The translations under genes were made by a program, and so were the position numbers. Source: Flavisphingomonas formosensis (lineage in GTDB: Bacteria; Pseudomonadota; Alphaproteobacteria; Sphingomonadales; Sphingomonadaceae). Taken from it: a DNA stretch of 64,000 bases. The notes beneath the pieces are model-generated. The model did not search any database, had not been told where the DNA came from, and worked only from the letters and a program-made list of their open reading frames with translations. Location of the stretch: the NCBI RefSeq assembly GCF_009755815.1, contig NZ_WRPK01000002.1, positions 675,112-739,111 of the forward strand, written 5' to 3'. Positions 53,683-63,112 of the stretch are shown piece after piece; the first letter of the stretch is position 1, and the number at the start of each line of letters is the position of its first letter.

Positions 53683-54339
53683 ATGGCCAAGCCCATGAAG
53701 ATCGATTTCGTCTCGGACGTATCCTGCCCCTGGTGCATCATCGGGCTGCGCGGGCTGGAAGAGGCGCTGGAGCGGACGCGCGACGTGGTGGACGCGCACA
53801 TCACCTTCCGCCCGTTCGAGCTCAATCCGGACATGCCGCCCGAGGGGCAGAATATCGTCGAGCATGTCGCCCAGAAATATGGCTCGACTCCGGAACAGTC
53901 GGCCGCGAACCGGGACATGATCCGCCAGCGCGCCGCCGATGTCGGCTTCACCATCCGCGGATCCGACGAAAGCCGCATCTATAACACGTTCGACGCGCAC
54001 CGGCTGCTGCACTGGGCCGAGCAGGCGGGAGAGAACCAGCAGAAGGCGCTCAAGCATGCGCTGTTCGAAGCCTATTTCAGCGAGGGGCGCGATCCCTCCG
54101 ATCATGAGGTGCTGATCGACGCGGCGCGCAAGGCCGGGCTCGATCCGGACGCCGCGCGCGATGTGCTCGCCTCCGGCCGCTATGCCGAGGAGGTGCGCCA
54201 TGCCGAACGGCTTTGGCAACTCCGCGGCATCAGCGCGGTGCCCGCGATCGTGATCGACGAGCGCTATCTTATCTCGGGCGGACAACCGCCCGAAGCCTTC
54301 GAGAAGGCGATACGCAGCATCGCCGCAGAAGCCGCCTGA
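53683..54339 (+). CDS. DsbA-family oxidoreductase (FrnE-like)
   Basis: A 218-residue cytoplasmic DsbA-like protein of the FrnE/2-hydroxychromene-carboxylate-isomerase-like group. The CPWC active site is at residues 15-18, helical insertions follow, and the cis-Pro region is GISAVPAIVIDERYLISGGQ. The absence of a signal peptide argues for a cytosolic role such as thiol stress. AAGGGA precedes the ATG at 53683. Confidence 0.9.
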   Translation: MAKPMKIDFVSDVSCPWCIIGLRGLEEALERTRDVVDAHITFRPFELNPDMPPEGQNIVEHVAQKYGSTPEQSAANRDMIRQRAADVGFTIRGSDESRIYNTFDAHRLLHWAEQAGENQQKALKHALFEAYFSEGRDPSDHEVLIDAARKAGLDPDAARDVLASGRYAEEVRHAERLWQLRGISAVPAIVIDERYLISGGQPPEAFEKAIRSIAAEAA

Positions 54340-54379
54340 GCCACGTCCCGCCCCGCCGGGTGGTCGGAGGCGCGCACGA

Positions 54380-54817
54380 TCAGATCTGCACGGTGCGCGT
54401 CTCGGTCCAGCCCAGGTTGAGGCGGCGGCGCGCGATCAGCCAGCGGCCGTCGACGCGACGGAACGCGTCGGCATATTTGATCGACATGATGAAATCGGAG
54501 GCCTGGCTGTCCGATTCCCGGGTGAGGTGGTGCGCGAGGCAATAGACCTCGCCGGTCGCCGTATCGCCCTTGACGTCGAACAGCATGTTGCCGACGAAAT
54601 GCATGCAGCGCAGATACATCTCGCCCAGCATGCGCGGCACGACATCGACGATCTGATCGCGGCCGACCATCGTCGCCTGGGGGGATTCGATCACGCCGTC
54701 CTCGGCGAAGATCGCCTTGAAAATCTCGGGATCCTGCGTGTCGCAGCCGCGCGCATAGTTGAGCACAAGCTCGGCCAGCTCCTGCTTGTCGGCGATGGTC
54801 GTCTCGGTCCCGCTCAT
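54380..54817 (-). CDS. SnoaL-like (NTF2-fold) protein
   Basis: A 145-residue NTF2/SnoaL-like protein: LAELVLNYARGCDTQDPEIFKAIFAEDGVIESP, then MHFVGNMLFDVKGDTATGEVYCLAHHL and YADAFRRVDGRWLIARRRLNLGWTETR. Members include ring-hydroxylating-dioxygenase-like and isomerase-like proteins, often in aromatic or steroid catabolism. The substrate is unknown. Confidence 0.85.
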   Translation of the reverse strand: MSGTETTIADKQELAELVLNYARGCDTQDPEIFKAIFAEDGVIESPQATMVGRDQIVDVVPRMLGEMYLRCMHFVGNMLFDVKGDTATGEVYCLAHHLTRESDSQASDFIMSIKYADAFRRVDGRWLIARRRLNLGWTETRTVQI

Positions 54818-54963
54818 TCCTCTCTCCACTTGCAACGCATCCGATCGACCGGAGCCTTAGAGCAAGCGGAGCCCGGCGGACATCGAGGGGCGCACGGCGA
54901 TGCTGTGCGATTGCGGCCGATCTATCGAAATGAGGCCCGAGATCGCCCGGACCGCGCGTAGCC

Positions 54964-55152
54964 TCAGCGTCGGCTGCGCCGCAGCGCCCAGACCAGCAAA
55001 CGCATGAAGATCGGACGGCATTCGCAGGGGCCGAGATAGCTGAGGCCGCAGCCCTGCATCCGCGTCCGCACCATGGGCGCGGGTGCGGGACTGTCGGCGA
55101 CCGGTGCCTCCTCGTACGGCACGGTGCGGGGTAGAGGCAGCGCACCCATCAT
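54964..55152 (-). CDS. Small Cys-containing protein, last gene of the glycan operon
   Basis: A 62-residue ORF whose ATG overlaps the stop of the glycosyltransferase by four bases (ATGA), which supports translation. It has a proline-rich acidic start and a C-terminal segment with three cysteines (QGCGLSYLGPCECRP) followed by a hydrophobic and basic tail (FMRLLVWALRRSRR). There is no signal peptide. No family is recognised. Confidence 0.55.
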   Translation of the reverse strand: MMGALPLPRTVPYEEAPVADSPAPAPMVRTRMQGCGLSYLGPCECRPIFMRLLVWALRRSRR

Positions 55153-56324
55153 GCAGCCCGTCGCACCGGCGTTGCGATCGATGCATAGAGCGCGAAAAGC
55201 TCCGCGAAATGTCGATCCATGGTGCGTGTCTCGCGGGCGCCGGACAGCCCGGCCTGCCGCAATGCGACGCGATCCACGTCGGCGAAACGGCCGATCGCCT
55301 GCGCAGCCGAAGCCGCATCGGCAGCCGTGTAGAGCAGCCCGCCGGCCGCACGCGCCTGATCGCTCGCGCCGCCGCGATCGGGCACGATGAGCGGTAGGCC
55401 GGAGGCACGCGCCTCGGCCGCCACCATGCAGAAGGTCTCCGCTTCGCAACCGTGGATCAGCGCGTCGGCACTCGCCATCAGCCGGGCCAGCGCAGGCCGG
55501 TCGCTGATCGGCGAGAGAAGCTGGATGTGCGGGTTCGGCCCGACATGGCGCATTATCTTCTTCCGTTCCCGCCCGTCGCCGACGAGCATCAGGGCAACCG
55601 GGCGGCGATAGCTGGCAGCGACGCAGGCATCGATCACCATCGGCCATCGCTTTTCCGGAGCGTGGCGTCCGATGCCGACGAGCAGTGTCCCCTCGCGCCC
55701 CAGCCCGCAGCGGGCGAGCAGGCGGGCGCGCAGTTGCTCGTCGCGCAGCGCCGGATCGAAGATACCGGGTTCCACCCCCATGGGCTGCGTCGTCACGCCG
55801 TGCAGCCCGCCCTCGCGCAGCCGGCCGGACAGGCTTTCGCTGGCGCTCACCACCGCATCGAAACCCTGATCGAGCTTGCGCAGATGCCGCCAGTAGAGAT
55901 CGAAGCCGCGATCGATCGCCGGTCGGCTCGCCACCGGTTCAAACCAGCGATAGGCATAGGCGGCGAGCGGATCGGCGTGCATCACCAGCGCGCGCGGCGC
56001 CGAGCCCTGCCATTGCGCCACCGTGTCCGCGCTGCGCCAGGGCGAGGAGGCCTCGACGAAATCGGGCCGCTCCGCATCCAGCGCCTGATGGAGCAGCCGG
56101 GCGTCGTCGAAATAGCGATAGTTGCGATCCAGGGGGAAGCGCGGCGCAGGCAGATAGACGATGCGAGCGCCCTCGCCCCGCTCCTCGACGCGATGCTCTT
56201 CGCCCGGCGCGATGATCACGATCTCATGCCCGAAGCGCGGGCCGGCGGCGAGCTTGCGCTCCACATAGGTCCTGACGCCGCCGCCGCGCGGCGCATAGAA
56301 GGCGCAGACATCGACGATCTTCAT
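55149..56324 (-). CDS. Glycosyltransferase (GT4-like)
   Basis: A 391-residue GT-B glycosyltransferase. The N-terminal domain begins VDVCAFYAPRGGGVRTYV. The C-terminal domain has LLVGIGRHAPEKRW (start of the GT4 acceptor half) and HGCEAETFCMVAAEARASGLPLIVP with the E-x7-E donor-binding glutamates. It should transfer a sugar from a nucleotide donor on the cytoplasmic side. It starts three bases from the DUF2141 stop and overlaps the small Cys protein after it. Confidence 0.88.
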   Translation of the reverse strand: MKIVDVCAFYAPRGGGVRTYVERKLAAGPRFGHEIVIIAPGEEHRVEERGEGARIVYLPAPRFPLDRNYRYFDDARLLHQALDAERPDFVEASSPWRSADTVAQWQGSAPRALVMHADPLAAYAYRWFEPVASRPAIDRGFDLYWRHLRKLDQGFDAVVSASESLSGRLREGGLHGVTTQPMGVEPGIFDPALRDEQLRARLLARCGLGREGTLLVGIGRHAPEKRWPMVIDACVAASYRRPVALMLVGDGRERKKIMRHVGPNPHIQLLSPISDRPALARLMASADALIHGCEAETFCMVAAEARASGLPLIVPDRGGASDQARAAGGLLYTAADAASAAQAIGRFADVDRVALRQAGLSGARETRTMDRHFAELFALYASIATPVRRAA

Positions 56325-56326
56325 CG

Positions 56327-56839
56327 TCACCGCTCCTTGATCGGGCCGAACGAGAAGAGCCCGTGATAATAGTTGAGGACGATCGATATGGGGGTGATGC
56401 CCGCCCCCACGGTTATTCGCGCCGCCGAGGCGGGCGGCTGGGAATGGCCGAGCTTCGGATTGCCGGGGAAGCCGATGCCATCGCTGAGGAAGCCGAATTT
56501 GCGGTTCATGTCGCGATCGTGAAGCAGCGAGAGAGTGTAAACGCCCGGAGCCGGCGCACGGATGCAGAGCTGCACCGGTCCGGCACTGGGCACCGGCATC
56601 TCGACGCGACGGAAAGTCTTGCCATGTTCGATCAGAATATTGTCGTCTGCGAGGAAATCCGGATCGTTCGGAGGATAAAGCTCGGCGCGGATCAGGCCCT
56701 TGCGATCCTTGAGCCCCACCGCGGTCACCAGGAGCGCGGGCCCCGGCTCGTTCTGGCGGCAGCGTCCTTCCGCCATGCCGAGCTCGGGCCGCGACGCCAG
56801 GCCGGAGGCGGCGAGGAGCATCGCAAGGAGCATGGTCAC
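56327..56839 (-). CDS. DUF2141 exported protein
   Basis: About 170 residues with a signal-like N-terminus and the DUF2141 core: LLVTAVGLKDRKGLIRAELYPP, VQLCIRAPAPGVYTLSLLHDRDMNRKFGFL and GIGFPGNPKLGHSQPP. DUF2141 proteins are periplasmic or outer-membrane-associated and often accompany polysaccharide or carotenoid genes; their role is unknown. A GTG at 56839 overlaps the previous gene's stop (GTGA); an ATG at 56833 is also possible. It lies between two glycosyltransferase-operon genes. Confidence 0.85.
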   Translation of the reverse strand: MTMLLAMLLAASGLASRPELGMAEGRCRQNEPGPALLVTAVGLKDRKGLIRAELYPPNDPDFLADDNILIEHGKTFRRVEMPVPSAGPVQLCIRAPAPGVYTLSLLHDRDMNRKFGFLSDGIGFPGNPKLGHSQPPASAARITVGAGITPISIVLNYYHGLFSFGPIKER

Positions 56840-57861
56840 GCGATCCGCCGGGCGACATGCTGGGCGACGTCCGCCGTCCCGAGCAGAGCGCCGAGCGCGA
56901 GATGGGTGGCCAGGATGACGCCGCCCATCATCGCCATCAGATCGGAGATCTGGGCATCGCGCCCGATCAGGAAGATGGCCACGCCGGCAAAGACGAGATC
57001 CTTGTTCGGGACGAAGGGCAGCCGCGAGATCAGCATGCGCATCGTCGAGAGCAGCAGCCACCAGCTCAGCGCAACGGAAGGCAGCACCAGATGCCAGAGC
57101 AGCGCCGAAAGGAAGGCGCTGGCGCCGATCCGCACCAGATGCACCTTGGTGACGAACCAGAGATCCGATTTCGGCAGGCTGAACAACCGCCGGCGGAAGA
57201 GCATGGCAACCAGCGAGGATGCGACCATCGTGGCGACCGAGAGCAGCAGCAGCCGCCCCTCGAGGCCGAGATGCAGCGAACCGAACAGCGGCCAGGAGAC
57301 CATCAGCATGATCAGCGTGACGGCATTGCGCGTCATCGCCGACAGGATCGCAACGTCTTTGATGGCGCCGAACGGGGCACCCGGCAGATCCGTGCGTGCG
57401 CGCGCCCAGCCGTAGAAATAGACCTCGCCGATATAGCCGAGCAGGATTTCGTTCCCGATCAGCTTGCGCAGCAATGCGACGAGGCCGGCCGCGGGCAATC
57501 GCCACAGGCGGCGGAAAATCAGCCATTCCGATGCCGGGCCCACCATGTAGGAAATGGCGAAGACGAACCAGAACAGCGGAGAGGTCGGCACCATCAGCCA
57601 GACCCGGCCGAGATCGAGGCTGCCGAATTGCAGAGCTACGGCAGCGATGATGGCGAGGGAAATGGCCGGGGCGATCCAGCGGCGCCATCCGCCGATCGCG
57701 GCCCTGAGCGGCTCGGGATCGGCAATGGCCGTCTTCGGATCCAGTACGCCGGTCCAATCGGCAGTCTCGGCTCCGCTCACGGCCAGACGAGAATCGTACA
57801 CGTGCAAGAGTTCCGCTTCGTTGTTCAGTCTTGTGACGGCAGGAGGGAGGCCGTCCCGCAC
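56836..57861 (-). CDS. Polytopic membrane protein (LPG-synthase-TM/flippase-like)
   Basis: A 341-residue protein with about eight hydrophobic segments from residue 65 on, preceded by a soluble N-terminal region. Motifs such as NEILLGYIGEVYFYGWAR and ISRLPFVPNKDLVFAG resemble the lysylphosphatidylglycerol-synthase-type transmembrane (UPF0104/AglD-like) superfamily, in which members move or modify lipid-linked groups. The match is by pattern only. From GTG at 57861 it would overlap the upstream glycosyltransferase by 37 bases; a GTG at 57801 would avoid this. Confidence 0.65.
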   Translation of the reverse strand: MRDGLPPAVTRLNNEAELLHVYDSRLAVSGAETADWTGVLDPKTAIADPEPLRAAIGGWRRWIAPAISLAIIAAVALQFGSLDLGRVWLMVPTSPLFWFVFAISYMVGPASEWLIFRRLWRLPAAGLVALLRKLIGNEILLGYIGEVYFYGWARARTDLPGAPFGAIKDVAILSAMTRNAVTLIMLMVSWPLFGSLHLGLEGRLLLLSVATMVASSLVAMLFRRRLFSLPKSDLWFVTKVHLVRIGASAFLSALLWHLVLPSVALSWWLLLSTMRMLISRLPFVPNKDLVFAGVAIFLIGRDAQISDLMAMMGGVILATHLALGALLGTADVAQHVARRIA

Positions 57862-59042
57862 TGCATTGCGGAAAGTTCACGCGGCAGCGGTTCCCGGCGG
57901 GCGAGCATCGTCATCGTGCGGACATAGGCGTCGGATGCGCTCTCGACGGTGAAGCCCGCCGCCTGCGCCCGGGCGAGCGCTCCATCCTGCCGATCGTCGC
58001 GAGACGCGCGGACGGCGGCGGCGAGCGCAGGCAGATCGCCGCGCGGCACGAGCCGGCCGAGACGCCCTTGCTGGAGCAGATCGGCCATGGCTACGCAGCA
58101 GTCCGTGGCGACGATCGGCATGGCTGCCGCCAGCGCCTCCAATATCACGGCCGGCACGCCTTCGTAGCGGGACGACAGCAGGAAGACGTCGCTGCGCGCG
58201 AACCACTCGACGAGCGAACGGGCGTGTCCGGGCAGCACCACGCGATCCTCGACACCCAGCTGCCGTGCCAGCCGCTCGAGCGCGCCTCGCTCAGGTCCCT
58301 CGCCGACGATGGCAAGCCGGTCGGCAGGCCCGGATGCCTCGGCGAAAGCCTTGAGCGCCGCGGCGAAATCCTTCTGGGCGACGAGGCGGCCAGCCGCGAG
58401 GAAACGGACCCCCCCCGCTTCCCCCCGCGATCGGCGAGCCATTCCGCTGGCGGCAAGGCGATCGAGATCGGCGCGGTTCAGCACGGGGTTGGGAATGACC
58501 GATATGACCTGATCCGATACGCCGAGCTCCCGTGCCGCCTCCGCGCGAACGGGCTCGGCCGTCGCGACGAAATGATCGATGAAACGGCCCTGCACCCGAC
58601 CCCATTGCCGGATGAACCAGCGCAGCGGCGCCGGCAGATCGGTGCGATCGAGCGAATTGCTGATCTTGCTGATGATCGGCGGGCAGCGGCGGCCGAGCAG
58701 CAGCTTCATCACGACGGCGACGATCGTGTAGGTATTGCCGGCGCAGAAGAGGATGTCCGGCCGCAGCCGCCGGATCATGCTCGGCAAGTTGACGATCATC
58801 CACAGCGTTTCGAACCACGCCGTCGATATCCGGCCCGACGAGAAAAGCCGATAATCCAGGAATGGGGCATCCTCCCCCAACGCTCCCTCCCGCCGGCCGA
58901 GCGCGACGATCACCTCCGCATCGGCGCGCTGCCAGGACTCGCAGAGGCGAAGCGCGACCCGCTCGACACCGCCCGGCTCGAAACTGTGGAGGAAACAAAG
59001 AATTCGCAACCGCTGCGCCGAGACGGACGTGGGAGAGATCAT
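57825..59042 (-). CDS. Glycosyltransferase family 4
   Basis: A 405-residue GT4 enzyme. The N-terminal domain starts LRILCFLHSFEPGGVERVALRL, typical of GT4. The C-terminal half has FLAAGRLVAQKDFAAALKAF, VLPGHARSLVEWFARSDVFLLSSRYEGVPAVILEALAAAMPIVATD, with the E-x7-E donor site. It should build a glycan or glycolipid at the inner membrane. It follows the DUF2334 gene after 48 bases and leads the four downstream genes. Confidence 0.9.
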   Translation of the reverse strand: MISPTSVSAQRLRILCFLHSFEPGGVERVALRLCESWQRADAEVIVALGRREGALGEDAPFLDYRLFSSGRISTAWFETLWMIVNLPSMIRRLRPDILFCAGNTYTIVAVVMKLLLGRRCPPIISKISNSLDRTDLPAPLRWFIRQWGRVQGRFIDHFVATAEPVRAEAARELGVSDQVISVIPNPVLNRADLDRLAASGMARRSRGEAGGVRFLAAGRLVAQKDFAAALKAFAEASGPADRLAIVGEGPERGALERLARQLGVEDRVVLPGHARSLVEWFARSDVFLLSSRYEGVPAVILEALAAAMPIVATDCCVAMADLLQQGRLGRLVPRGDLPALAAAVRASRDDRQDGALARAQAAGFTVESASDAYVRTMTMLARREPLPRELSAMQCGTASLLPSQD

Positions 59043-59090
59043 GCCCCGACGACGTCGCGGACACGACAGACCCGCATCTCTCGCCCGGGC

Positions 59091-59840
59091 CTATGTCAGA
59101 AGATCGGCGTAGCGGCCTGCCTGCCGCGCGGCGAGTGCGGAGCGCATCGTGCGATCGATGCTGTCCAGCAGAGCGGGAATGCGAGTGTCGCCGGGATGCA
59201 CGGCGACGCGGAGGGTGGAGAGCGGCTTCAAACCCTGGCGGGCAAGCGCGGCGAAGAACAGCGAGCTGAGGATGCGCCCGCGGCTGCGGCTCGCCCATGT
59301 GACGACCGGGCCGCGCGCCAGCGTAGCGCCGTCGCTCGGCCGCCAGACGCGCATATGATCCTCGGCCAGCGCGAAGCCCGTTTCCGCCAGCGCGGCATGC
59401 GCGCCTTCGCCATAGAGCCAGGCCGGCGCGATGAAGCCTGCGGCGGGGCGGCCGATCGCATCCTCGACCAGGGCGCGGCCCTCGCGCATCCGCCGCGCCG
59501 CCTCCGCCGCGTCGAGGCCGAGAAACTCGCCCTCCCCCGCGGTCATGTGGCGCGCCTTGAAGCCGGCCACCGCCCCCGCATGCCGGCTGTCGTCGCGATG
59601 GCTCCAGCCATGGACGAACATCTCCACCCCGGCATCGGCCCATCCCCGCAGCTTCGCCCGAAAGGCCGGCGCCCGGCTCAGCGGCGCCTGATGCCAGTGA
59701 TCCGGGACGACCAGCATGGCGAGGCGCAGGCCGCCGAGATGGCCGGCCAGGCGATCGGCGAGGCGATCGACCTCGCTTTCGAACATCGGGCCGACGTCGT
59801 GGATGGAAACGAGCAGGCGTTTCGCGTCAGAATGCCGCAT
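59091..59840 (-). CDS. DUF2334 polysaccharide-deacetylase-like protein
   Basis: A 249-residue protein of the DUF2334 branch of the polysaccharide-deacetylase (NodB-like) superfamily. LLVSIHDVGP holds the first metal/acid residues, FVHGWSHRDDSRHAG gives the HxxxH-type zinc site, and FIAPAWLYGEGAHAALAETGFALAEDHMRVW follows. It lacks a signal peptide and is probably cytoplasmic. It overlaps the end of the TonB receptor gene by 14 bases. The substrate is likely an N- or O-acetylated sugar on the glycan made by the neighbouring enzymes. Confidence 0.86.
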   Translation of the reverse strand: MRHSDAKRLLVSIHDVGPMFESEVDRLADRLAGHLGGLRLAMLVVPDHWHQAPLSRAPAFRAKLRGWADAGVEMFVHGWSHRDDSRHAGAVAGFKARHMTAGEGEFLGLDAAEAARRMREGRALVEDAIGRPAAGFIAPAWLYGEGAHAALAETGFALAEDHMRVWRPSDGATLARGPVVTWASRSRGRILSSLFFAALARQGLKPLSTLRVAVHPGDTRIPALLDSIDRTMRSALAARQAGRYADLLT

Positions 59841-62220
59841 CGATGCCGAGCCTCCAGGTGCGCGGGCGCAGCGGCGTGACCTGATTGCCGAGCCGCACGG
59901 TGAACGGATTGCCATAGGAGAAACGGTTGCCGCGGCTATCGAACAGATTCGTGACGTCGGCGGAAAAGCCGAACCGGCCCAGCTGCAGCCGGCCGCCGAG
60001 ATCCGCGTTCCAATAATCGCCCTGGCGGATATAGAGGTCGGGCGGCGGCCCGAGCCGGGAACGCCCGACATATTGCAGCGACGCATTGAGCGCGAGCGTC
60101 CGATCCCCTCCCAGCTCCGTTCGGTAGAACAAGCCGCCGCGTCCGCCGAACCGGGCCGCATTCGGCAGATCGATATGCGTCGGCGAGACGATCTCCGTGG
60201 CGGCGTTGACCAGGCGACTCTTGTCGGCGAACAACCCACCCGCCACCCGCAGGCCGGACAGCGGCATCCATTGCAGCTGCACTTCCAGCGCCTTGATCCG
60301 GCCGTCACCGATATTGGCCGTGTAGGGCAGGCCGGTCTCGTCGATCAGATCGGCCTGGATGTTCTTCCAGCGCGTGTAGGAAGCGATGATGCTGCCCGAG
60401 ACATGGCCCCGCTCCTCCCGCCCGAAGCGCAGGCCGCCCTGCATCGCCGACATGCTGTCCGGTTCGAAGCGCTGGGTCGTCTCCTGGGTGCCGCTGCTCG
60501 ACACCGCGAGACCGCCTGCACGTTGCCCTTCGTCATAGCTCAGGAAGAGAGACATGCCGGACGGAATTTTCCAGGTCAGGCCGACGCTGGGCGACACGCT
60601 CCAGCCATGGCGAACGCGCGATGCGTCCGGCTCCGACCGGACGGCGAGCAGATGGCCGCTGGCGTCGGCATAGGTCACGCGGCCGCCGACCATCAGCGAA
60701 AACCGGCGCCACAGCGGGAAGGTGAGCCGCCCGAACAGCGCAGCCTCGATATTGTCGTTGCGCACGCCGGTGATCGCCACCGGCGCGGCGGGATCGCCCA
60801 GCATGCGGCGGATCTCGTCGGTGGCGGAGACGAAGGCGATGCCGGCGACCCAACTCACCCCCTTGCGCCGGTGGCCAGCCAGGCGGGTCTCGTGCGAGAG
60901 CACCGTCAACCGGTTGTCCTCGACGAAGAGGCGCGGGCTTGCCGTGCCATCCGATCCGGTCGCGTCGAAACGCGTCTTCACGTCCTGGTCGACATAGCCG
61001 GTGGCCGAGACCAGCTCCATCGATCCCCATTGCTTGCGGATGGTGACGTGGCCCAGGACATAATCATTGTCGAACGGCTGGGCGAGGACGGAGCCCCGCG
61101 TCAGGGGCGGCAGATTCGACAGCGCATATTGGCCGTCCTTCATGTCGATATTCTGGAGCACGCCGCCGATGTCGATCGTCCAGTCGCCGCCCGGCGTGTA
61201 GCGCAGCCCGGCGCGGCCACCATAGCTGCTGGAATGATTGATGTCGCGCAACGCCCGGCCCGGATCGTCGATATAGCCGGCGTCCAACTCCCGGTAGCCG
61301 ACGAGGCGGAGCGCGAGGCGGGAGGTGATCGGCACGTTGACCATCCCGGCGAGATCGTGTCCGACGCCGCCATGCTCGGTCACGCTGAGGCCCGCCGAGA
61401 AGGATGCGGCGATCCCGTCGGCCGATGGAGCGTGGGGCACGATGCGGAACACGCCGCCGAGCGCACCCGTGCCGTAGAGCGTGTTCTGCGGCCCTTCGAG
61501 CACCTCGACGCGTTCCACATCATAGAGATTCAAATCGGGATCGGGCGCGTTGTAGGTGAGCCGCACCTCACCGAGATATTGCCCGACCGTCGCCTGCGTC
61601 GGCCCCGAGAAGCTCGAGTCCGATATGCCGCGAATGAACAGCTTGTTGCGTCCAGGGCCGAGATTGGTGGAAGCGATCTGCGGAAAGCGCGAGAGGACGG
61701 TATCGCTGCCATGCGCAGTGCGGGCAGCCGGAGCGTCGCTGTCGAGCGCGATCATCAGCACCGAACCGGGGAAATCGGCAAGCAGGCTGGATTGCTTGCT
61801 GGCCGTTACCACGATCTCGGCCGGATCGCGCCGCGCGATCCGGCCGGGTTCCGCTCCATGCCGGGCCGGCCTCTGCCTGGGATGCGAGATCCGCACCGTC
61901 CTGGCGTCGACGAAACGGAAACTGCACCCGGTGCCGGCCAGCAGACGGGACAGCGCATCCTCCGACGAAAAGCTGCCCCGCACGCCCTGTGTCCATATCC
62001 CGCCGATGGCAGCCGCATCGACCCCGACGTCAAATCCCGATTGCTGGCCGAAAGCGAGCAGCGCCGCGTCGAGCGGGCCGCGCGGCAGATCGAAGCTCTT
62101 CATCTCGGCGGCATGGGCGCCGGCCGTGCCGAGGCAGATGCCGAGCACGGCCGTCCCGCAACTAGCGAGCCTCACCAGCGCGCGGCACGAAAGTCCAACG
62201 ATCCGCATCCTTCCGTACAT
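59827..62220 (-). CDS. TonB-dependent receptor with STN domain
   Basis: A 797-residue outer-membrane receptor of the FecA/transducer type. After a signal peptide (about 1-38) the secretin/TonB N-terminal (STN) domain reads FDLPRGPLDAALLAFGQQSG and LAGTGCSFRFVDARTVRI; it would contact FecR. A plug domain follows (around EIVVTASKQ, VEVLEGPQNTLYGTGALGG). The rest is a 22-stranded-type beta barrel ending in RLGIDAAF with a terminal Phe. It would import a siderophore or glycan and signal its presence. An alternative ATG lies four codons in. Confidence 0.92.
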   Translation of the reverse strand: MYGRMRIVGLSCRALVRLASCGTAVLGICLGTAGAHAAEMKSFDLPRGPLDAALLAFGQQSGFDVGVDAAAIGGIWTQGVRGSFSSEDALSRLLAGTGCSFRFVDARTVRISHPRQRPARHGAEPGRIARRDPAEIVVTASKQSSLLADFPGSVLMIALDSDAPAARTAHGSDTVLSRFPQIASTNLGPGRNKLFIRGISDSSFSGPTQATVGQYLGEVRLTYNAPDPDLNLYDVERVEVLEGPQNTLYGTGALGGVFRIVPHAPSADGIAASFSAGLSVTEHGGVGHDLAGMVNVPITSRLALRLVGYRELDAGYIDDPGRALRDINHSSSYGGRAGLRYTPGGDWTIDIGGVLQNIDMKDGQYALSNLPPLTRGSVLAQPFDNDYVLGHVTIRKQWGSMELVSATGYVDQDVKTRFDATGSDGTASPRLFVEDNRLTVLSHETRLAGHRRKGVSWVAGIAFVSATDEIRRMLGDPAAPVAITGVRNDNIEAALFGRLTFPLWRRFSLMVGGRVTYADASGHLLAVRSEPDASRVRHGWSVSPSVGLTWKIPSGMSLFLSYDEGQRAGGLAVSSSGTQETTQRFEPDSMSAMQGGLRFGREERGHVSGSIIASYTRWKNIQADLIDETGLPYTANIGDGRIKALEVQLQWMPLSGLRVAGGLFADKSRLVNAATEIVSPTHIDLPNAARFGGRGGLFYRTELGGDRTLALNASLQYVGRSRLGPPPDLYIRQGDYWNADLGGRLQLGRFGFSADVTNLFDSRGNRFSYGNPFTVRLGNQVTPLRPRTWRLGIDAAF

Positions 62221-63112
62221 CCAGATCGAGCAATAGCCCGATGCGATGTAGCATGGCCGGCCGGTCCGGATCGATGTGGATCACGCCGGTGAAGGATCGC
62301 GCCGCCACGGCGGGAGCGAAGGTCACGGTCGTGCCGAGTGCACGGCCGAGATCCCGGCCGACATCGGCGAGCGGCGCATCCCGATAGGAAAGACGGCCGG
62401 TGCGCCAGCCGCCCACCGCCTCGGGCGCGACCGCGTCTACCTTGGGACCCGCCCCGCGCGAGCGGCGCAGTTCCTGCCCGGCCGCAAGTTGGATCGCGTC
62501 GCTGCGCGGATTGAAGGTGACCGCACCTTCGGCAACGGCGACACGCAGGCCGGCGGCATCGCGCACCACGTCGAAGCTGGTGCCGACGTCGCGTATCTCG
62601 TCCTGGCCGACCCGCAGCGCGAAGGGGTGATCGGGATCATGCTCTACCGTGAAATGCGCCTCGCCATCGATGAGCTCGGCATAGCGGTCATCGCCGTGCT
62701 TGAGCCCCAGACGAGTGCCGCCGTTGAGCACGATATGATTGTCTCCGAGCGTGACGACGCGCTGCTCGCCCGGCCCGGTTTCGACGACATAGGCCGCATC
62801 GCCCTGCATCAGAGTCGGCACGGCGACCACACCGCCGATCAGCGCAGCCGCCACGGCGCCAATGCCGAGCCAGCGGCCGCGCCTTGGTGACGGGATTGTA
62901 ACCGGCATGTCATCATTGGCCGCTAGGACTGAAGCAGAGGCTGCGAAAGCGGCGTCGGCCGCATCCTCGGCAAAGGCGGCGCGGTCATAGGCATCGGAAT
63001 GACGCGGATCCTCCTCCAGCCATCCGACAAAGGCGTCCCAATCCTGCGGACGATCGTCGCGCAGGCGCAGGCGCCATTGTATGGCCTGATCGAGGATCGC
63101 TTCATCCGTCAT
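62162..63112 (-). CDS. FecR-family anti-sigma factor
   Basis: A 316-residue FecR protein. The N-terminal cytoplasmic DUF4880-like part is LDQAIQWRLRLRDDRPQDWDAFVGWLEEDPRHSDAYDRAA. A single membrane helix lies near residues 90-110 (GIGAVAAALIGGVVAV), followed by the periplasmic FecR domain: VVETGPGEQRVVTLGDNHIVLNGGTRL, GEAHFTVEHDPDHPFALRVG. It should bind the STN domain of the receptor and control FecI. It overlaps fecI by 11 bases and the receptor gene by 59. Confidence 0.92.
   Translation of the reverse strand: MTDEAILDQAIQWRLRLRDDRPQDWDAFVGWLEEDPRHSDAYDRAAFAEDAADAAFAASASVLAANDDMPVTIPSPRRGRWLGIGAVAAALIGGVVAVPTLMQGDAAYVVETGPGEQRVVTLGDNHIVLNGGTRLGLKHGDDRYAELIDGEAHFTVEHDPDHPFALRVGQDEIRDVGTSFDVVRDAAGLRVAVAEGAVTFNPRSDAIQLAAGQELRRSRGAGPKVDAVAPEAVGGWRTGRLSYRDAPLADVGRDLGRALGTTVTFAPAVAARSFTGVIHIDPDRPAMLHRIGLLLDLDVRKDADRWTFVPRAGEAR

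Noticed and set aside
59716..62292. 858-codon open frame antisense to the TonB receptor
   Set aside because: It mirrors the receptor gene, has no recognisable domain and no ribosome-binding site.
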